Below, piece after piece: positions 22,591 through 31,353 of a stretch of 40,432 nucleotides of DNA. Each line of letters starts with the position of its first letter. Position 1 is the first letter of the stretch. A program made the position numbers and the translations under genes. Source of the stretch: Acidimicrobiia bacterium (GTDB taxonomy: Bacteria > Actinomycetota > Acidimicrobiia > Acidimicrobiales > JANYDT01); contig JANYDT010000039.1 in the NCBI GenBank assembly GCA_025359845.1, positions 1-40,432 of the forward strand, given 5' to 3'. The notes under the pieces were generated by a model that searched no databases, was not told the DNA's origin, and saw only the letters and a program-made list of their open reading frames with translations.

Positions 22591-23775
22591 ATGCCTCCGA
22601 TCATCGTCGCCCGCGCCCGGCGCGATACGCCCGCCGCGTCGAAGGTGCTCCATTTCAACAACGCGGGCGCCGCCCTTCCTCCTCAACACGTCACCGACAC
22701 TGTCGTCAATCACCTGCGGCTCGAGTCCGAGATCGGGTCGTATGAGGCCGCCGCGCACGCACAAGAACGGTGTCAAGGGGTCTATTCGAGCGTGGCCTCG
22801 TTGCTCAACGCACAGCCGGGCGAGATTGCGCTGGGGGAGAGCGCCAGCACAGCGTGGGCCGCAGCATTCCACTCGATCCCGTTCCAGGCCGGCGACCGGG
22901 TGCTCACCTCCATGGTCGAGTACATCAGCAACTATCTCGGCTTCATGGTGATGCGCGATCGCGTCGGCATCGAAATTACGCCTATCCCCGACGACAATTA
23001 CGGACAACTCGACGTCGATGCGCTGCGGGCGATGCTCGACGAGCGGGTCAAGCTCATCGCCATAACCCACGTGCCCAGCAACGGCGGGCTTGTCAACCCG
23101 GCCGAGGCTATTGGCGCGGTCGCTCGCCGCAACAACATTCTGTTCCTGCTCGACGCCTGCCAGTCGGTCGGGCAGATCCCCGTCGACGTCGAAGCCATCG
23201 GCTGCGACTTTCTCTCGTTCACCGGTCGCAAGTATCTCAGGGCCCCACGAGGCACCGGCGGTCTGTACGTGCGCTCGAGCGTGCTCGAGCAGCTCACACC
23301 AAGGACGGCGGACAGTCGCTCGGCCACGTGGACGGCCCACGATCGATACGAGTACGCCCCCGGGGCGCAGCGGTTCGAGACTTTCGAACACAACGTCGCT
23401 GCCCGCCTAGGACTCGGCGCCGCCGCTGACTACGCCCAGCTGTGGGGCCTCGATGCCATCGAAGCGCGCATCGTCAAGGCCGCCACCAACTTGAGGGAGC
23501 AACTGGGCGAAATGGCCGGCGTGACAGTGCACGACAAGGGCGAGCGCAAATGCGGGATCGTGACCTTCTCGGTGTCGGGGCTGGACGCCCATCAGGTGAA
23601 GTCGGCGCTCTCGGCTGAGCGGGTCAACGTATGGGTCACAGCCAAGGAGTCAACCTTGCTTGACATGGAGGCCCGACGGATCGACACAATGCTGCGGGCC
23701 TCGCTTCACTATTACAACTCCGATGACGAGATCGACCGGTTCTGCGGGCTCATCGCCATGCTCGCCCGGCCCTGA
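22591..23775 (+). CDS. class V aminotransferase-fold PLP enzyme
   Basis: This 394-residue fold-type I PLP enzyme starts at ATG 22591. 'HFNNAGAALPPQHVTDTVVNHL' is the N-terminal arm of the class V family; 'ALGESASTAWAAAFHSI' binds phosphate. 'FLLDACQSVGQIPVDV' carries the PLP-binding Asp, and 'SFTGRKYLRAPRGTGGLYV' has the PLP lysine near residue 214. 'RRIDTMLRASLHYYNSDDEIDRF' closes it. The family includes cysteine desulfurases, isopenicillin N epimerase-like proteins and EgtE-type sulfoxide lyases. The catalytic cysteine of desulfurases is not evident. It is divergent from the MaoC gene and points towards the acyl-CoA synthetase. Substrate unknown. Confidence 0.88.
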   Translation: MPPIIVARARRDTPAASKVLHFNNAGAALPPQHVTDTVVNHLRLESEIGSYEAAAHAQERCQGVYSSVASLLNAQPGEIALGESASTAWAAAFHSIPFQAGDRVLTSMVEYISNYLGFMVMRDRVGIEITPIPDDNYGQLDVDALRAMLDERVKLIAITHVPSNGGLVNPAEAIGAVARRNNILFLLDACQSVGQIPVDVEAIGCDFLSFTGRKYLRAPRGTGGLYVRSSVLEQLTPRTADSRSATWTAHDRYEYAPGAQRFETFEHNVAARLGLGAAADYAQLWGLDAIEARIVKAATNLREQLGEMAGVTVHDKGERKCGIVTFSVSGLDAHQVKSALSAERVNVWVTAKESTLLDMEARRIDTMLRASLHYYNSDDEIDRFCGLIAMLARP

Positions 23776-23867
23776 ACCTCGGGTCTGGGGGCTGCTCCAC
23801 CCGCCAGGGCGAGTAACGCTAGGTCCAGCTAGGTCTTGCGCCGCCGAATCGACCATTCTGGACGACG

Positions 23868-25430
23868 ATGAATGAGCAACTTCCTGTCGCCGGGTTCTGG
23901 CGCGTGGCGACCGCCGATCCGGATCGAGTGGCGATCGTCGATGGCGATGGCACATCGACCACGTTCGGCCAGCTGCTGGTCACCTCGAGGGCGATAGCCC
24001 GCGGATTGCAGGCCCTCGGAGTGCACCGAGGTGACGCCGTCGCCATGGTCATACCCAACCACCGTTCCTACTTCGAGGTGATGCTCGCGGCGATGGAAAC
24101 CGGAATCTACCTGACGCCGATCAACTCGCACCTTGCCGCGCCCGAGATCGAACACGTGCTGTCCGACAGCGGGGCAAAGGCCATGTTCGCTCACGAACAA
24201 CTGGCCGATGTGTGCCAGAAGGCGGCCGACGCCGCCGGATTTCCATTGGATCGGCGCTTCTCGATCGGCGTCATTGCCGGATTTCGGCCCTACTCCGATA
24301 TGTGGGTCGAAGGCGACGCTCCGCCGGACCCCCGCAGTCCCGGTGCGCCGATGATTTACACATCCGGCACTACGGGCAAGCCCAAGGGTGTCCGGCGGGC
24401 ACTGCCCGAAGGCGACCCCGACGACGCTTTCACCCATCCCGCGGTGCTTCTGTGCAAAGGCTTCGGAATTCCCGTGGGTACGGGCTCGCATCTCGTATGC
24501 GGGCCGCTCTATCACTCGGGGCCGTTCGCCGGGGCCAACAGCAGCTTGCACGCGGGCAAGACGCTCGTGCTGATGGACCGGTGGGCGCCCGAGCGCTGCC
24601 TCGAGTTGCTCGAACGCCACCGCATCGACAGCTCCCAGATGGTGCCGACGATGTTCCATCGCCTGCTCGGACTTACCGACGCGGTACGTGCCCGATACGA
24701 CCTGTCCGCCCTGAAAAGCGTTTATCACACGGGTGCGCCTTGTCCTAGAGAGGTGAAGCAGAAGATGATGGACTGGTGGGGCCCGGTCGTGTACGAAACG
24801 TACGGCGGGACCGAGGGCGCCGCCACGGTCGCCACCCCCCGGCGCTGGCTGGAGCGCCCGGGCACTGTCGGACGGGCCATCTACAACACGACGGTTCACA
24901 TACTCGACGCGGATTTCAAGCCCGTGCCCTCCGGCGAGACCGGCGACATCTGGATCGAAAACTCCACGCACGCGCCGAGCGAGTATTTCAACGATCCCGA
25001 GAAGACGAGCCGCATGCGGCGCGGCAACATGATCACGCTCGGCGACATTGGCTACCTCGATGCGGACGGCTATTTATTTCTGCGCGATCGCAAGATCGAC
25101 ATGATCATCTCGGGCGGCGTGAATATCTACCCGGCCGAGGTCGAGGGCGCGCTTCTCTCGGCGTCTTACGTCGCCGACGCGGTGGTGATCGGCGTTCCGG
25201 ATGAGGAGTGGGGCGAGTCGGTCAAAGCCATAGTTGAGCTCCGCCCAGGTATCGATGCGACGCCCGAGTTGGAGGCCGCGCTCATCGAGCACTGTCGCGA
25301 GAGCATCGCTAAGTTCAAGCTCCCGCGGTCGGTCGATTTCGTCGCCCGACTGCCCCGGCTTCCGAACGGCAAAGTCGAGAAGCGGCGCCTCCGCGAGCCC
25401 TATTGGGCCGGCCGCAACCAAATTATCTGA
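23868..25430 (+). CDS. AMP-binding acyl-CoA synthetase
   Basis: This 520-residue ANL-superfamily enzyme activates a carboxylic acid with ATP to an acyl-AMP and then joins CoA. The P-loop motif is 'IYTSGTTGKPKGVRR' near residues 162-176; 'VYETYGGTEGAATVATP' is the A5 region. 'GDIGYLDADGYLFLRDRKIDMIISGGVNIYPAEVEGAL' is the A7-A8 hinge, and 'LPRLPNGKVEKRRLREPYW' contains the catalytic lysine near residue 501. The length and motif order are normal. It follows the PLP enzyme by 92 bp on the same strand. With the CoA transferase, MaoC hydratase and acyl-CoA dehydrogenase-like protein nearby, it is probably the entry point for a carboxylate substrate. Confidence 0.94.
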   Translation: MNEQLPVAGFWRVATADPDRVAIVDGDGTSTTFGQLLVTSRAIARGLQALGVHRGDAVAMVIPNHRSYFEVMLAAMETGIYLTPINSHLAAPEIEHVLSDSGAKAMFAHEQLADVCQKAADAAGFPLDRRFSIGVIAGFRPYSDMWVEGDAPPDPRSPGAPMIYTSGTTGKPKGVRRALPEGDPDDAFTHPAVLLCKGFGIPVGTGSHLVCGPLYHSGPFAGANSSLHAGKTLVLMDRWAPERCLELLERHRIDSSQMVPTMFHRLLGLTDAVRARYDLSALKSVYHTGAPCPREVKQKMMDWWGPVVYETYGGTEGAATVATPRRWLERPGTVGRAIYNTTVHILDADFKPVPSGETGDIWIENSTHAPSEYFNDPEKTSRMRRGNMITLGDIGYLDADGYLFLRDRKIDMIISGGVNIYPAEVEGALLSASYVADAVVIGVPDEEWGESVKAIVELRPGIDATPELEAALIEHCRESIAKFKLPRSVDFVARLPRLPNGKVEKRRLREPYWAGRNQII

Positions 25431-25457
25431 CGCCCCTGCGGCCAAGTTGCCCGCGCC

Positions 25458-26381
25458 TCACCCGAGCAGGCGCTTCACTTCGGCCATCGCCTCGACCGCA
25501 TCGGACCACCGACCCGACGCTGGATACACAGCCACGTTGAAGCCGGTGCAGCCGGCCTCCACGTAGGCATGAAAGGCCCGTGCGATGTCGTCGGGGGTCC
25601 CGCAGGGGGCAAACTTGGCGAAGCGCTCGAAGGGCACCTGGTACAAGGCTTCCATCTCCTTACCGACCGCGACCGCCCCCTCCGCGGGAGTGTCGCCCAC
25701 ACCGACCCACAGCTGCAGCCCGTGCTGCCAACCGCCGTCGGGCACCCGTGCGCCGGCCGCTTCGGAAATCGAAGCGATGCGCCCGCCGTACTGCTGGGGC
25801 GTGGTCCAGATGCCCAGCCAACCGTCACCGTAAAGCCCCGTCCGGCGCAACGCCGCAGGGGTCCGTCCGCCCACCACGATACGCACCTTGGCTGGCGGTC
25901 GAGGCAAGATTTGCGCGGCCCGCATCGAGAAGAACTCGCCTTCGTGATCGAGCGGGGCTCCGGTCAACAACGCTCGCAGCACCGAGAGGCTTTCGTTGGT
26001 CCGACGGCCCCGGGTGGCGGGATCGACCCCGCAGATCTCGATCTCGTGACGATCTTCACCGGCGACGCCGATGCCCAACTCCAAGGTCCGCGTCAGTCCG
26101 AGCGCTTGCGTCAGCGTGACGATCTGGCGGGCGACAGGCACGGGATGGCGCAGCGCCAGCAGGTACACACCGATAGCCACGTCGAGGCGGGGTTCCAGCG
26201 CGGCGAGTGTCGCGGCATGGACGATGCCGTCGATGCCCCATCCGGTATGGAAGCTGATGTGGTCGGCCGAACCGACGTGATCGAGGCCCGCGTCAGCCAT
26301 AGCTGACAAGGCTTCCCGCCACGACGAGGGGTCCTGAGTTAGCGCCTGACGGGAGAGGAACAGTCCGACGCGCGCACTCAT
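25458..26381 (-). CDS. LLM-class (F420-type) luciferase-like oxidoreductase
   Basis: The track ORF starts at 26678, but the ATG at 26381 overlaps the nitroreductase stop as ATGA, and homology begins MSARVGLFLSRQALTQDPSSWREALSAMADAGLDHVGSADHISFHTGW. The 307-residue TIM-barrel protein has 'LEPRLDVAIGVYLLALRHPVPVARQIVTLTQALGLTRTLELGIGVAGEDRHEIEICGVD', the usual cofactor and loop region of luciferase-like monooxygenases. 'RIVVGGRTPAALRRTGLYGDGWLGIW' is the phosphate-binding part. In actinobacteria these enzymes often use F420H2, but FMN use is possible. It should act on a hydrocarbon, ketone or heteroatom substrate. It is translationally coupled to the nitroreductase. Confidence 0.9.
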   Translation of the reverse strand: MSARVGLFLSRQALTQDPSSWREALSAMADAGLDHVGSADHISFHTGWGIDGIVHAATLAALEPRLDVAIGVYLLALRHPVPVARQIVTLTQALGLTRTLELGIGVAGEDRHEIEICGVDPATRGRRTNESLSVLRALLTGAPLDHEGEFFSMRAAQILPRPPAKVRIVVGGRTPAALRRTGLYGDGWLGIWTTPQQYGGRIASISEAAGARVPDGGWQHGLQLWVGVGDTPAEGAVAVGKEMEALYQVPFERFAKFAPCGTPDDIARAFHAYVEAGCTGFNVAVYPASGRWSDAVEAMAEVKRLLG

Positions 26382-27031
26382 TTCTGGCGGTTGCCCCAGC
26401 GGTCGAAGTGCGTGACGGCGGCGACGGGCTTGCGCCGGGCCTCGCCGAAGTGGCCGACCGGATAACCGACCGGCACCAGTGCGGCGATCTCCCACTTCTC
26501 GGGCGACGGCACACCCAGCGCTTCCAGCGCAGCTGCGGTTGAAATCCGGATGACCGTTGTGAGAGCGGTGCCCAACCCGAGCGAGCGGGCCGCCAACATG
26601 AAGTTCTGCACCGCGGGATAAACTGACGCGTCGAGGCGGCCAATGTCGAGCGGGCCCTCGGCGTCGGCCGTACCCCACGCAATGATCGGCTGCAGGAACA
26701 ACACCAGCACGGGCACCTCGGCCAAGTGCTCGCCGAGATAGTCGCTCGCATCACGGGTCCGGCGCCAGCTGGCTTCGTCCTCGGGCGACCGGAACGACTG
26801 AGGCGCGCCGAGCACCTTCGAGTAGCGGGCGTAGGCGTCGCGGTACAGCCCGCCGATCACCCCGCGCGACTCCGCGTCGCGGACCACGATGTACTGCACG
26901 GGCTGCACGTTGCCACCGGATGGGGCTTGCTGGGCCGCCTTCAAGCAAGTCCACAAATCGGCCTCGCTGACCGGATCGGGGCGAAACCGCCGGATGGCGC
27001 GGGTAGTCATCAGGGCTTCGATGGTGTCCAT
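26378..27031 (-). CDS. nitroreductase-family flavoprotein
   Basis: This 217-residue protein starts MDTIEALMTTRAIRRFRPDPVSEADLWTCLKAAQQAPSGGNVQPVQYIVV, the FMN-binding N-terminus of the nitroreductase fold ('TTRAIRRF', 'APSGGNVQP'). 'DASVYPAVQNFMLAARSLGLGTALTTV' forms the second half, and 'AALVPVGYPVGHFGEARRKPV' is near the C-terminus. These enzymes reduce nitro, quinone or enone groups with NAD(P)H, or act in dehalogenation. The start lies 10 bp after the stop of the acyl-CoA dehydrogenase-like gene on the same strand, and its stop overlaps the LLM start, so the three form one unit. Confidence 0.93.
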   Translation of the reverse strand: MDTIEALMTTRAIRRFRPDPVSEADLWTCLKAAQQAPSGGNVQPVQYIVVRDAESRGVIGGLYRDAYARYSKVLGAPQSFRSPEDEASWRRTRDASDYLGEHLAEVPVLVLFLQPIIAWGTADAEGPLDIGRLDASVYPAVQNFMLAARSLGLGTALTTVIRISTAAALEALGVPSPEKWEIAALVPVGYPVGHFGEARRKPVAAVTHFDRWGNRQK

Positions 27032-27041
27032 GCCCGGAGCC

Positions 27042-28157
27042 TCACAGCATTGCGATGTCGGTGTCCAAGCCGAAGGCCAACTTGGCGTAGGTGAGGAGGC
27101 TGCGGTCGCTGATCAACAGGTGGCCCGTGGCGGTGTGCACGTCGCGCAAGCAGCGCGGCAGCGGGCTCGACGAGTACACCGCGGTGCCACCCGCGCTCCG
27201 GTGGCAAAGGTCTACGGCCGTCACGGTGGCTTCGGCGGCGTGCGAGCAGGCGAGGCGGATGCGGGCCTTCTGCGCCGTGCTCACCTTTGTACCCTTCTTG
27301 GTCGTGGCCCACGCGATGGCGACTTCCTCGACGAGGAAGGACCGGGCACTTGACAGCAGCGCCTCGGCCCGGGCCAACGCCAACTGGGCCGGAGGATGGT
27401 CGGCCAACTTGGACCGCGCGAACAGGGGGGTCTTTTCCGTCGCTACCGCAGTCAGCTCCTCGATGGCCCGCCGGGCGATGCCAAGCGTGGTCGAGGCGAC
27501 GCCCGCGGCCAGTAGCGAGAAGTTGGGAAAATGGGCGAGCGGACAGTCGGGCACGGCTTTGGAAAGAAGCGGCTGCACACTGCGACCGGACGGAACGAAC
27601 ACGTCCTTGAACGCGAAGTCGGTCGACCCGGTGCCCCGCAGACCCAAACTGAACCAGGTGTCGAGATCGATCATCTCGTCGCGCGGCACGAACATGAGAT
27701 GGAACTCGCCGTTGTCGCACACCGTTCCGCCCGAAATCCATGTGCTGTGCTGCGCGCCGCTCCCCCAGGACCAGCGACCGTTCACGCGCCAGCCGCCGGC
27801 GACGGTCACGCCCTTGCCGCTGGGCGCGAACGCTCCACCCGTGGACGCCGCCGATCCGAAAACCTCTCGAGCCCAGTCAGGGCTCAGGTACCACGACATC
27901 GAACTCGTGGTTGAGGCGATGTTGGCGCACCAACCCGATGCCCCGTCAGCCGCGCTCAGCGCTTCGATCACCCCAAGGTAGGTGACCGGGTCGACTTCGG
28001 GCCCGCCGTAGACCGCAGGCACGCACATACGGAACAGATCGTTCGACTCGAGCGCGGTGACCACCTCGGGCACCAGGCGGCGAGCCTCTTCGTTGGCTTC
28101 GGCATTGGCTCTTAGGACGGGGGCGACGGAGGCCGCCGCGCTCAGCAGGGTATGCAT
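27042..28157 (-). CDS. acyl-CoA dehydrogenase-fold flavoprotein (HsaA-like monooxygenase type)
   Basis: This 371-residue protein starts MHTLLSAAASVAPVLRANAEANEEARRLVPEVVTALESNDLFRMCVPAVYGGPEVDP. The closest recognisable group is the acyl-CoA dehydrogenase-fold flavin monooxygenases (HsaA, C2-hydroxylase type): 'GVIEALSAADGASGWCANIAST', 'SWGSGAQHSTWISGG', 'FSLGLRGTGSTDFAFKDVFVP' and, near the end, 'CHRSAGGTAVYSSSPLPRCLRDVHTATGHLLISDRSL'. Such enzymes hydroxylate phenols or steroid ring products with reduced flavin supplied by a partner reductase. A true acyl-CoA dehydrogenase would need a catalytic Glu, which I cannot place. The nitroreductase next door could supply flavin; that is inference. 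Confidence 0.85.
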   Translation of the reverse strand: MHTLLSAAASVAPVLRANAEANEEARRLVPEVVTALESNDLFRMCVPAVYGGPEVDPVTYLGVIEALSAADGASGWCANIASTTSSMSWYLSPDWAREVFGSAASTGGAFAPSGKGVTVAGGWRVNGRWSWGSGAQHSTWISGGTVCDNGEFHLMFVPRDEMIDLDTWFSLGLRGTGSTDFAFKDVFVPSGRSVQPLLSKAVPDCPLAHFPNFSLLAAGVASTTLGIARRAIEELTAVATEKTPLFARSKLADHPPAQLALARAEALLSSARSFLVEEVAIAWATTKKGTKVSTAQKARIRLACSHAAEATVTAVDLCHRSAGGTAVYSSSPLPRCLRDVHTATGHLLISDRSLLTYAKLAFGLDTDIAML

Positions 28158-28176
28158 GCCCGCACGGTAGCGGCGC

Positions 28177-28199
28177 GCGCACGGTAGGCGCGCGTGCGC
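28177..28199. other. GC-rich hairpin downstream of the amidase gene
   Basis: GCGCACG and CGTGCGC form a 7-bp stem around a 9-base loop in the 45-bp gap between the amidase stop (28203) and the start of the acyl-CoA dehydrogenase-like gene. No T-run follows. It may slow transcription from the amidase gene but is not a convincing intrinsic terminator. Confidence 0.25.
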
Positions 28200-28202
28200 C
28201 CT

Positions 28203-28967
28203 TCAGCCCAAGCGGGTCGCCGCCCGCACCCCCGCCCGCACCCTGGGCAACAACGCGAAGGCGGCATCGCCAGGGCACGACGTCATCGACATCGCCCGGT
28301 GCCCTTCGATGCTGCGGGTGGTGACGGTCGTGCCCGCCGCCCACCGGTTCGAACCGCGAGACACGAAGGTCGTTGTCGCCTCCGGGACGCGGCTGAGGCC
28401 GAACCGCTGAACCAGATCGGCCAACAGACCGGTCAACGAGGTGAGCGCGGCCGGCGCCGGCGGCTCCGTGGCGTGGTTGCCGATCAGGCAGATCAACTGA
28501 CTGTGGCCTTGATTTCCACCCGTCGCGCTCCCCGCGACGGGCTCACGCAAACTGCCGAACCGTCCCTCCCAGACGCCACCGAAACGGTCGACGAAGAAGT
28601 TGTAGGCGATGTCGGGCCAATTCTTGACCGGACCGGTGTGATAATGGTGAAACCCGCGCAAGATGCCCGGGACTGCTTCAGGCCCGTACGTATTCGGCGA
28701 ATCGGAATGATGCACCAACAAGACCTTCACCGCCGACTCGACCGGGAGCCCTCCTGGATCGGCGAGAGCGCCGGAAACCCAGGCCGACCGCGGTTGCACC
28801 GTAACGCGAGAAGTCACAGCCGGACTGGAGTTCACCCCCGACTTCTGAAGCATCGGCACCGCGGCGAAGACGGCCATCGACTTGAGCGCGTCACGTCGCG
28901 ACAGGCGATTGGGCCCGCTTCCCGCCTCCATCACGGCATCGGGACTGGCGTTCGCGTCGGTCGACAT
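28203..28967 (-). CDS. Tat-exported PGRP/N-acetylmuramoyl-L-alanine amidase-like protein
   Basis: The track ORF extends back through other genes' antisense, but the ATG at 28967 gives a 254-residue protein with a twin-arginine signal: 'RLSRRDALKSMAVFAAVPML' at about 21-40. After that comes a peptidoglycan recognition domain: 'VKVLLVHHSDSPNTYGPEAVPGILRGFHHYHTGPVKNWPDIAYNFFVDRFGGVWEGR', with the zinc His in 'VHHS', then 'GHSQLICLIGNH' and 'IEGHRAMSMTSCPGDAAFALLP' carrying a later zinc His and Cys. It would be folded and exported by Tat, then cleave peptide from muramic acid in the wall. The length is normal for secreted actinobacterial PGRP amidases. No ribosome binding site is clear. Confidence 0.88.
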   Translation of the reverse strand: MSTDANASPDAVMEAGSGPNRLSRRDALKSMAVFAAVPMLQKSGVNSSPAVTSRVTVQPRSAWVSGALADPGGLPVESAVKVLLVHHSDSPNTYGPEAVPGILRGFHHYHTGPVKNWPDIAYNFFVDRFGGVWEGRFGSLREPVAGSATGGNQGHSQLICLIGNHATEPPAPAALTSLTGLLADLVQRFGLSRVPEATTTFVSRGSNRWAAGTTVTTRSIEGHRAMSMTSCPGDAAFALLPRVRAGVRAATRLG

Positions 28968-29135
28968 AGGCGACGAGGCTACCGGCGGCGGCCCTCCTGG
29001 CCGGCCTCTCCGCTGGATCGCAGAACCGACGTTGCCACGACGCACGCACCGAGACAAGGTAGGAGGCCGGGATCGACCTTGGCTCGGATCGGGGGACGGG
29101 CGCGAAAATGAACGTCGGTCTGCGAGACTGACGCC

Positions 29136-29957
29136 ATGGCCACGTCGAGCGAAACCCCCATCCCCACTTCGCCACCGAACCCCACAGGCACCGAACCGAC
29201 GGCGCCTGTGCCGCCGATTCTCGGCATCGACATCGGCGGCACAGGCATCAAAGGGGCACCGGTCGACCTCGAACACGGCGTTCTCACCATGGAACGCGTC
29301 CGCGTCGACACACCCAAACCGTCCACTCCCGAAGCACTGGCTGAAGTCGTGGCCCACATCGCCGAACAATTCGTCGGCGTGACCGGCGCGGGCCCGATTG
29401 GAATCACCTTTCCGGCCGTCGTGAAGTCGGGCGTGACCAAGACGGCGGCCAACGTCGACCACGCTTGGATCGATTGCGACGCGGCGGCGCTCTTCGCCGA
29501 GGCTACCGGCCGCCAGGTGCGGGTCATCAACGACGCCCAGGCGGCGGCGATGGCCGAGGTTCACTACGGTGCCGTCAAAGGCCATCGCGGCGTCGTGTTG
29601 ATGTTGACGTTCGGGACCGGGATCGGAAGTGGGTTGGTGATCGACGGACGGTCCGTCGAAGGAGTGGAATTCGGACATCTCGAGGTTGACGGTGACGACG
29701 GCGAGAAGTTGGCCGCAGCCAACGTGCGTGACGAACTCGACCTGTCATGGAAAGAGTGGGCCAAGCGGGTTGACAAGTACATCCACCGTCTCGAAACCGT
29801 GTTTTGGCCCGACGTGATCATCGTCGGGGGCGGCGTCAGCGAGAAGGCCGACAAGTGGGTTCCGAGACTCACGACCCGAACTCCCATCGTGGTGGCCGAA
29901 CTCCATAACGAGGCCGGCATAGTGGGCGCGGCGCTGGCGACGAGGACGGATCGCTAA
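29136..29957 (+). CDS. ppgK: polyphosphate glucokinase
   Basis: This 273-residue ROK-family kinase phosphorylates glucose using polyphosphate (and often ATP). After a Thr/Pro-rich N-terminus of about 28 residues, '[23 protein letters not shown]' forms the phosphate-binding loop. '[85 protein letters not shown]' covers the sugar-binding and phosphate-2 motifs, with the catalytic Asp in 'NDAQ'. '[58 protein letters not shown]' is typical of PPGK. The family is largely actinobacterial. A CPBP protease gene follows 6 bp later on the same strand. Confidence 0.93.
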   Translation: MATSSETPIPTSPPNPTGTEPTAPVPPILGIDIGGTGIKGAPVDLEHGVLTMERVRVDTPKPSTPEALAEVVAHIAEQFVGVTGAGPIGITFPAVVKSGVTKTAANVDHAWIDCDAAALFAEATGRQVRVINDAQAAAMAEVHYGAVKGHRGVVLMLTFGTGIGSGLVIDGRSVEGVEFGHLEVDGDDGEKLAAANVRDELDLSWKEWAKRVDKYIHRLETVFWPDVIIVGGGVSEKADKWVPRLTTRTPIVVAELHNEAGIVGAALATRTDR

Positions 29958-29963
29958 GCCCGA

Positions 29964-30830
29964 ATGCTCCGACTAGGACCTCCACCCCCGGGCCATCGCA
30001 CGGTCGCCTGGGCGTTCGGTGGAATCGGCCTCTCGCTCGTCCTTCAGATCGTCACCGGCATCCCGTTAGGACTGGTGTTCGCCGCAGCCGGTCGACAAGA
30101 TCACCTGCAGGACGCTCCGGGCTTCATAGCCGCGAGCGTGCTCTTGGCCGGATTCTGCGGTTTGGCCGCTTTTACCATCGCCGCGGCGCGCATGCGCTGG
30201 TCGGTTAACGATGGCGGCATCCGAAAAGGGATCGGCTTCTGGCCTTCGTTCGGACTGACCGTTGGCGTGCTGATCGGATTCGGGGCCCTTTCGAAGGGCT
30301 GGGAAAAACTTGTGCATCCGCCCAAGGACACGCACGTGGTCATCAAGGCCCTCGAAGAACACCCTTCGTTTTGGATAGTGGTGCTTTTCGCTCTCGGTGC
30401 CGGCGTTCTGGCCCCAATTGCCGAGGAGTTGCTGTTTCGTGGACTGCTGTTTCGAGCGCTCACCAAGTTTGGACTTCCGGCCGCGTTGGTAGTCAGCGGC
30501 GCCGTATTCGGTGCGCTGCACGCGGGTGCCGTCCCGGCCAAGCTATTGCCTCTACTCGCCGTGCTGGGCGCCCTCCTCGCGTTGCTTTATGCGATGACCG
30601 GATCGATAGTCGCGCCAATGTGTCTCCACGCATTCATCAACGCGACCAGCGTGGGCCAGACGACCGGATCGACCGACGGGCAGAAAACGGTGTGGAGCGT
30701 CGCCACCCTGATCGTGGCCTGGGGCTTGATCGCGTTGCTGCGCTATGGCTATGGCCGCGGGACTTCGTTGTCGGAACCCGACTTGGCGCCCGAACTGGCG
30801 CCGGCTTCCGACGTAACCCGACCTTGGTGA
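29964..30830 (+). CDS. CPBP-family intramembrane metalloprotease
   Basis: This 288-residue protein has about seven to eight hydrophobic segments and the CPBP (CAAX protease/bacteriocin-processing) motifs: 'APIAEELLFRGLLFRAL' near residue 153 (EExxxR), 'SGAVFGALHAG' near 182 (FxxxH) and 'MCLHAFINA' near 221 (HxxxN). Glu and His should bind a metal inside the membrane. Bacterial members are mostly uncharacterised; some cleave or protect against peptides. It probably shares a transcript with ppgK. There is no N-terminal signal beyond the first hydrophobic segment. Confidence 0.9.
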   Translation: MLRLGPPPPGHRTVAWAFGGIGLSLVLQIVTGIPLGLVFAAAGRQDHLQDAPGFIAASVLLAGFCGLAAFTIAAARMRWSVNDGGIRKGIGFWPSFGLTVGVLIGFGALSKGWEKLVHPPKDTHVVIKALEEHPSFWIVVLFALGAGVLAPIAEELLFRGLLFRALTKFGLPAALVVSGAVFGALHAGAVPAKLLPLLAVLGALLALLYAMTGSIVAPMCLHAFINATSVGQTTGSTDGQKTVWSVATLIVAWGLIALLRYGYGRGTSLSEPDLAPELAPASDVTRPW

Positions 30831-30864
30831 ATCGTTGTCTCGGAGCCAGTCCTACAGTGGAGCC

Positions 30865-31353
30865 ATGAGCACTCCATTGGCCCCTTCGTCCCGGTTCGAT
30901 CTCACCGCTCCGAACGAAGCGGAACGGGCGCGACTCGAGAGCGATCTGACTTCCGCTGAGGTCGCGGTCCTGCTTCATCACGGCACGGAGGCGGCATTCT
31001 GCGGCGGCCTGCTCAACAACAAAGTCGACGGCCTGTACTGCTGCCGGTTGTGCGGCCTGCCCTTGTTTCGAGCAGCCACGAAATTCGAAAGCGGCACAGG
31101 ATGGCCAAGCTTCTACGCACCCTTCGACGCGGCCCACGTAACCGACGTGCGTGACTCCAGTTACGGCATGGTGCGCATCGAGAATCGTTGCTCACGCTGC
31201 GACAGTCACCAGGGTCACGTGTTCCCCGACGGCCCGCTCCCCGGTCGACTTCGATACTGCATCAACTCCGTCTCACTCGAGTTCGTGGCTGCGGGCGAAG
31301 CGTTACGCGACCCCCTCAGCCGAGGAGACGCCGCCGCACTGGCTACCAGCTGA
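30865..31353 (+). CDS. msrB: peptide-methionine (R)-S-oxide reductase (cysteine form)
   Basis: The ATG at 30865 (MSTPLAPSSRFDLTAPNEAERARLESDLTSAEVAVLLHHGTEAAF) is chosen over the track start at 30835; the protein has 162 residues. It reduces the R isomer of methionine sulfoxide in oxidised proteins. Two CxxC pairs, 'CRLC' near 59 and 'CSRC' near 110, should bind structural zinc. 'FESGTGWPSFYAPFD' and 'HVFPDGPLPGRLRYCINSVSLEF' hold the active site. The catalytic residue near 132 is Cys, not selenocysteine, which matters because a selC gene is in this window. Confidence 0.95.
   Translation: MSTPLAPSSRFDLTAPNEAERARLESDLTSAEVAVLLHHGTEAAFCGGLLNNKVDGLYCCRLCGLPLFRAATKFESGTGWPSFYAPFDAAHVTDVRDSSYGMVRIENRCSRCDSHQGHVFPDGPLPGRLRYCINSVSLEFVAAGEALRDPLSRGDAAALATS

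Noticed and set aside
25458-26678. N-terminal 99-residue extension of the LLM protein
   Set aside because: It overlaps the nitroreductase in another frame and reads as Arg-rich shadow. The ATGA overlap start at 26381 explains the gene.
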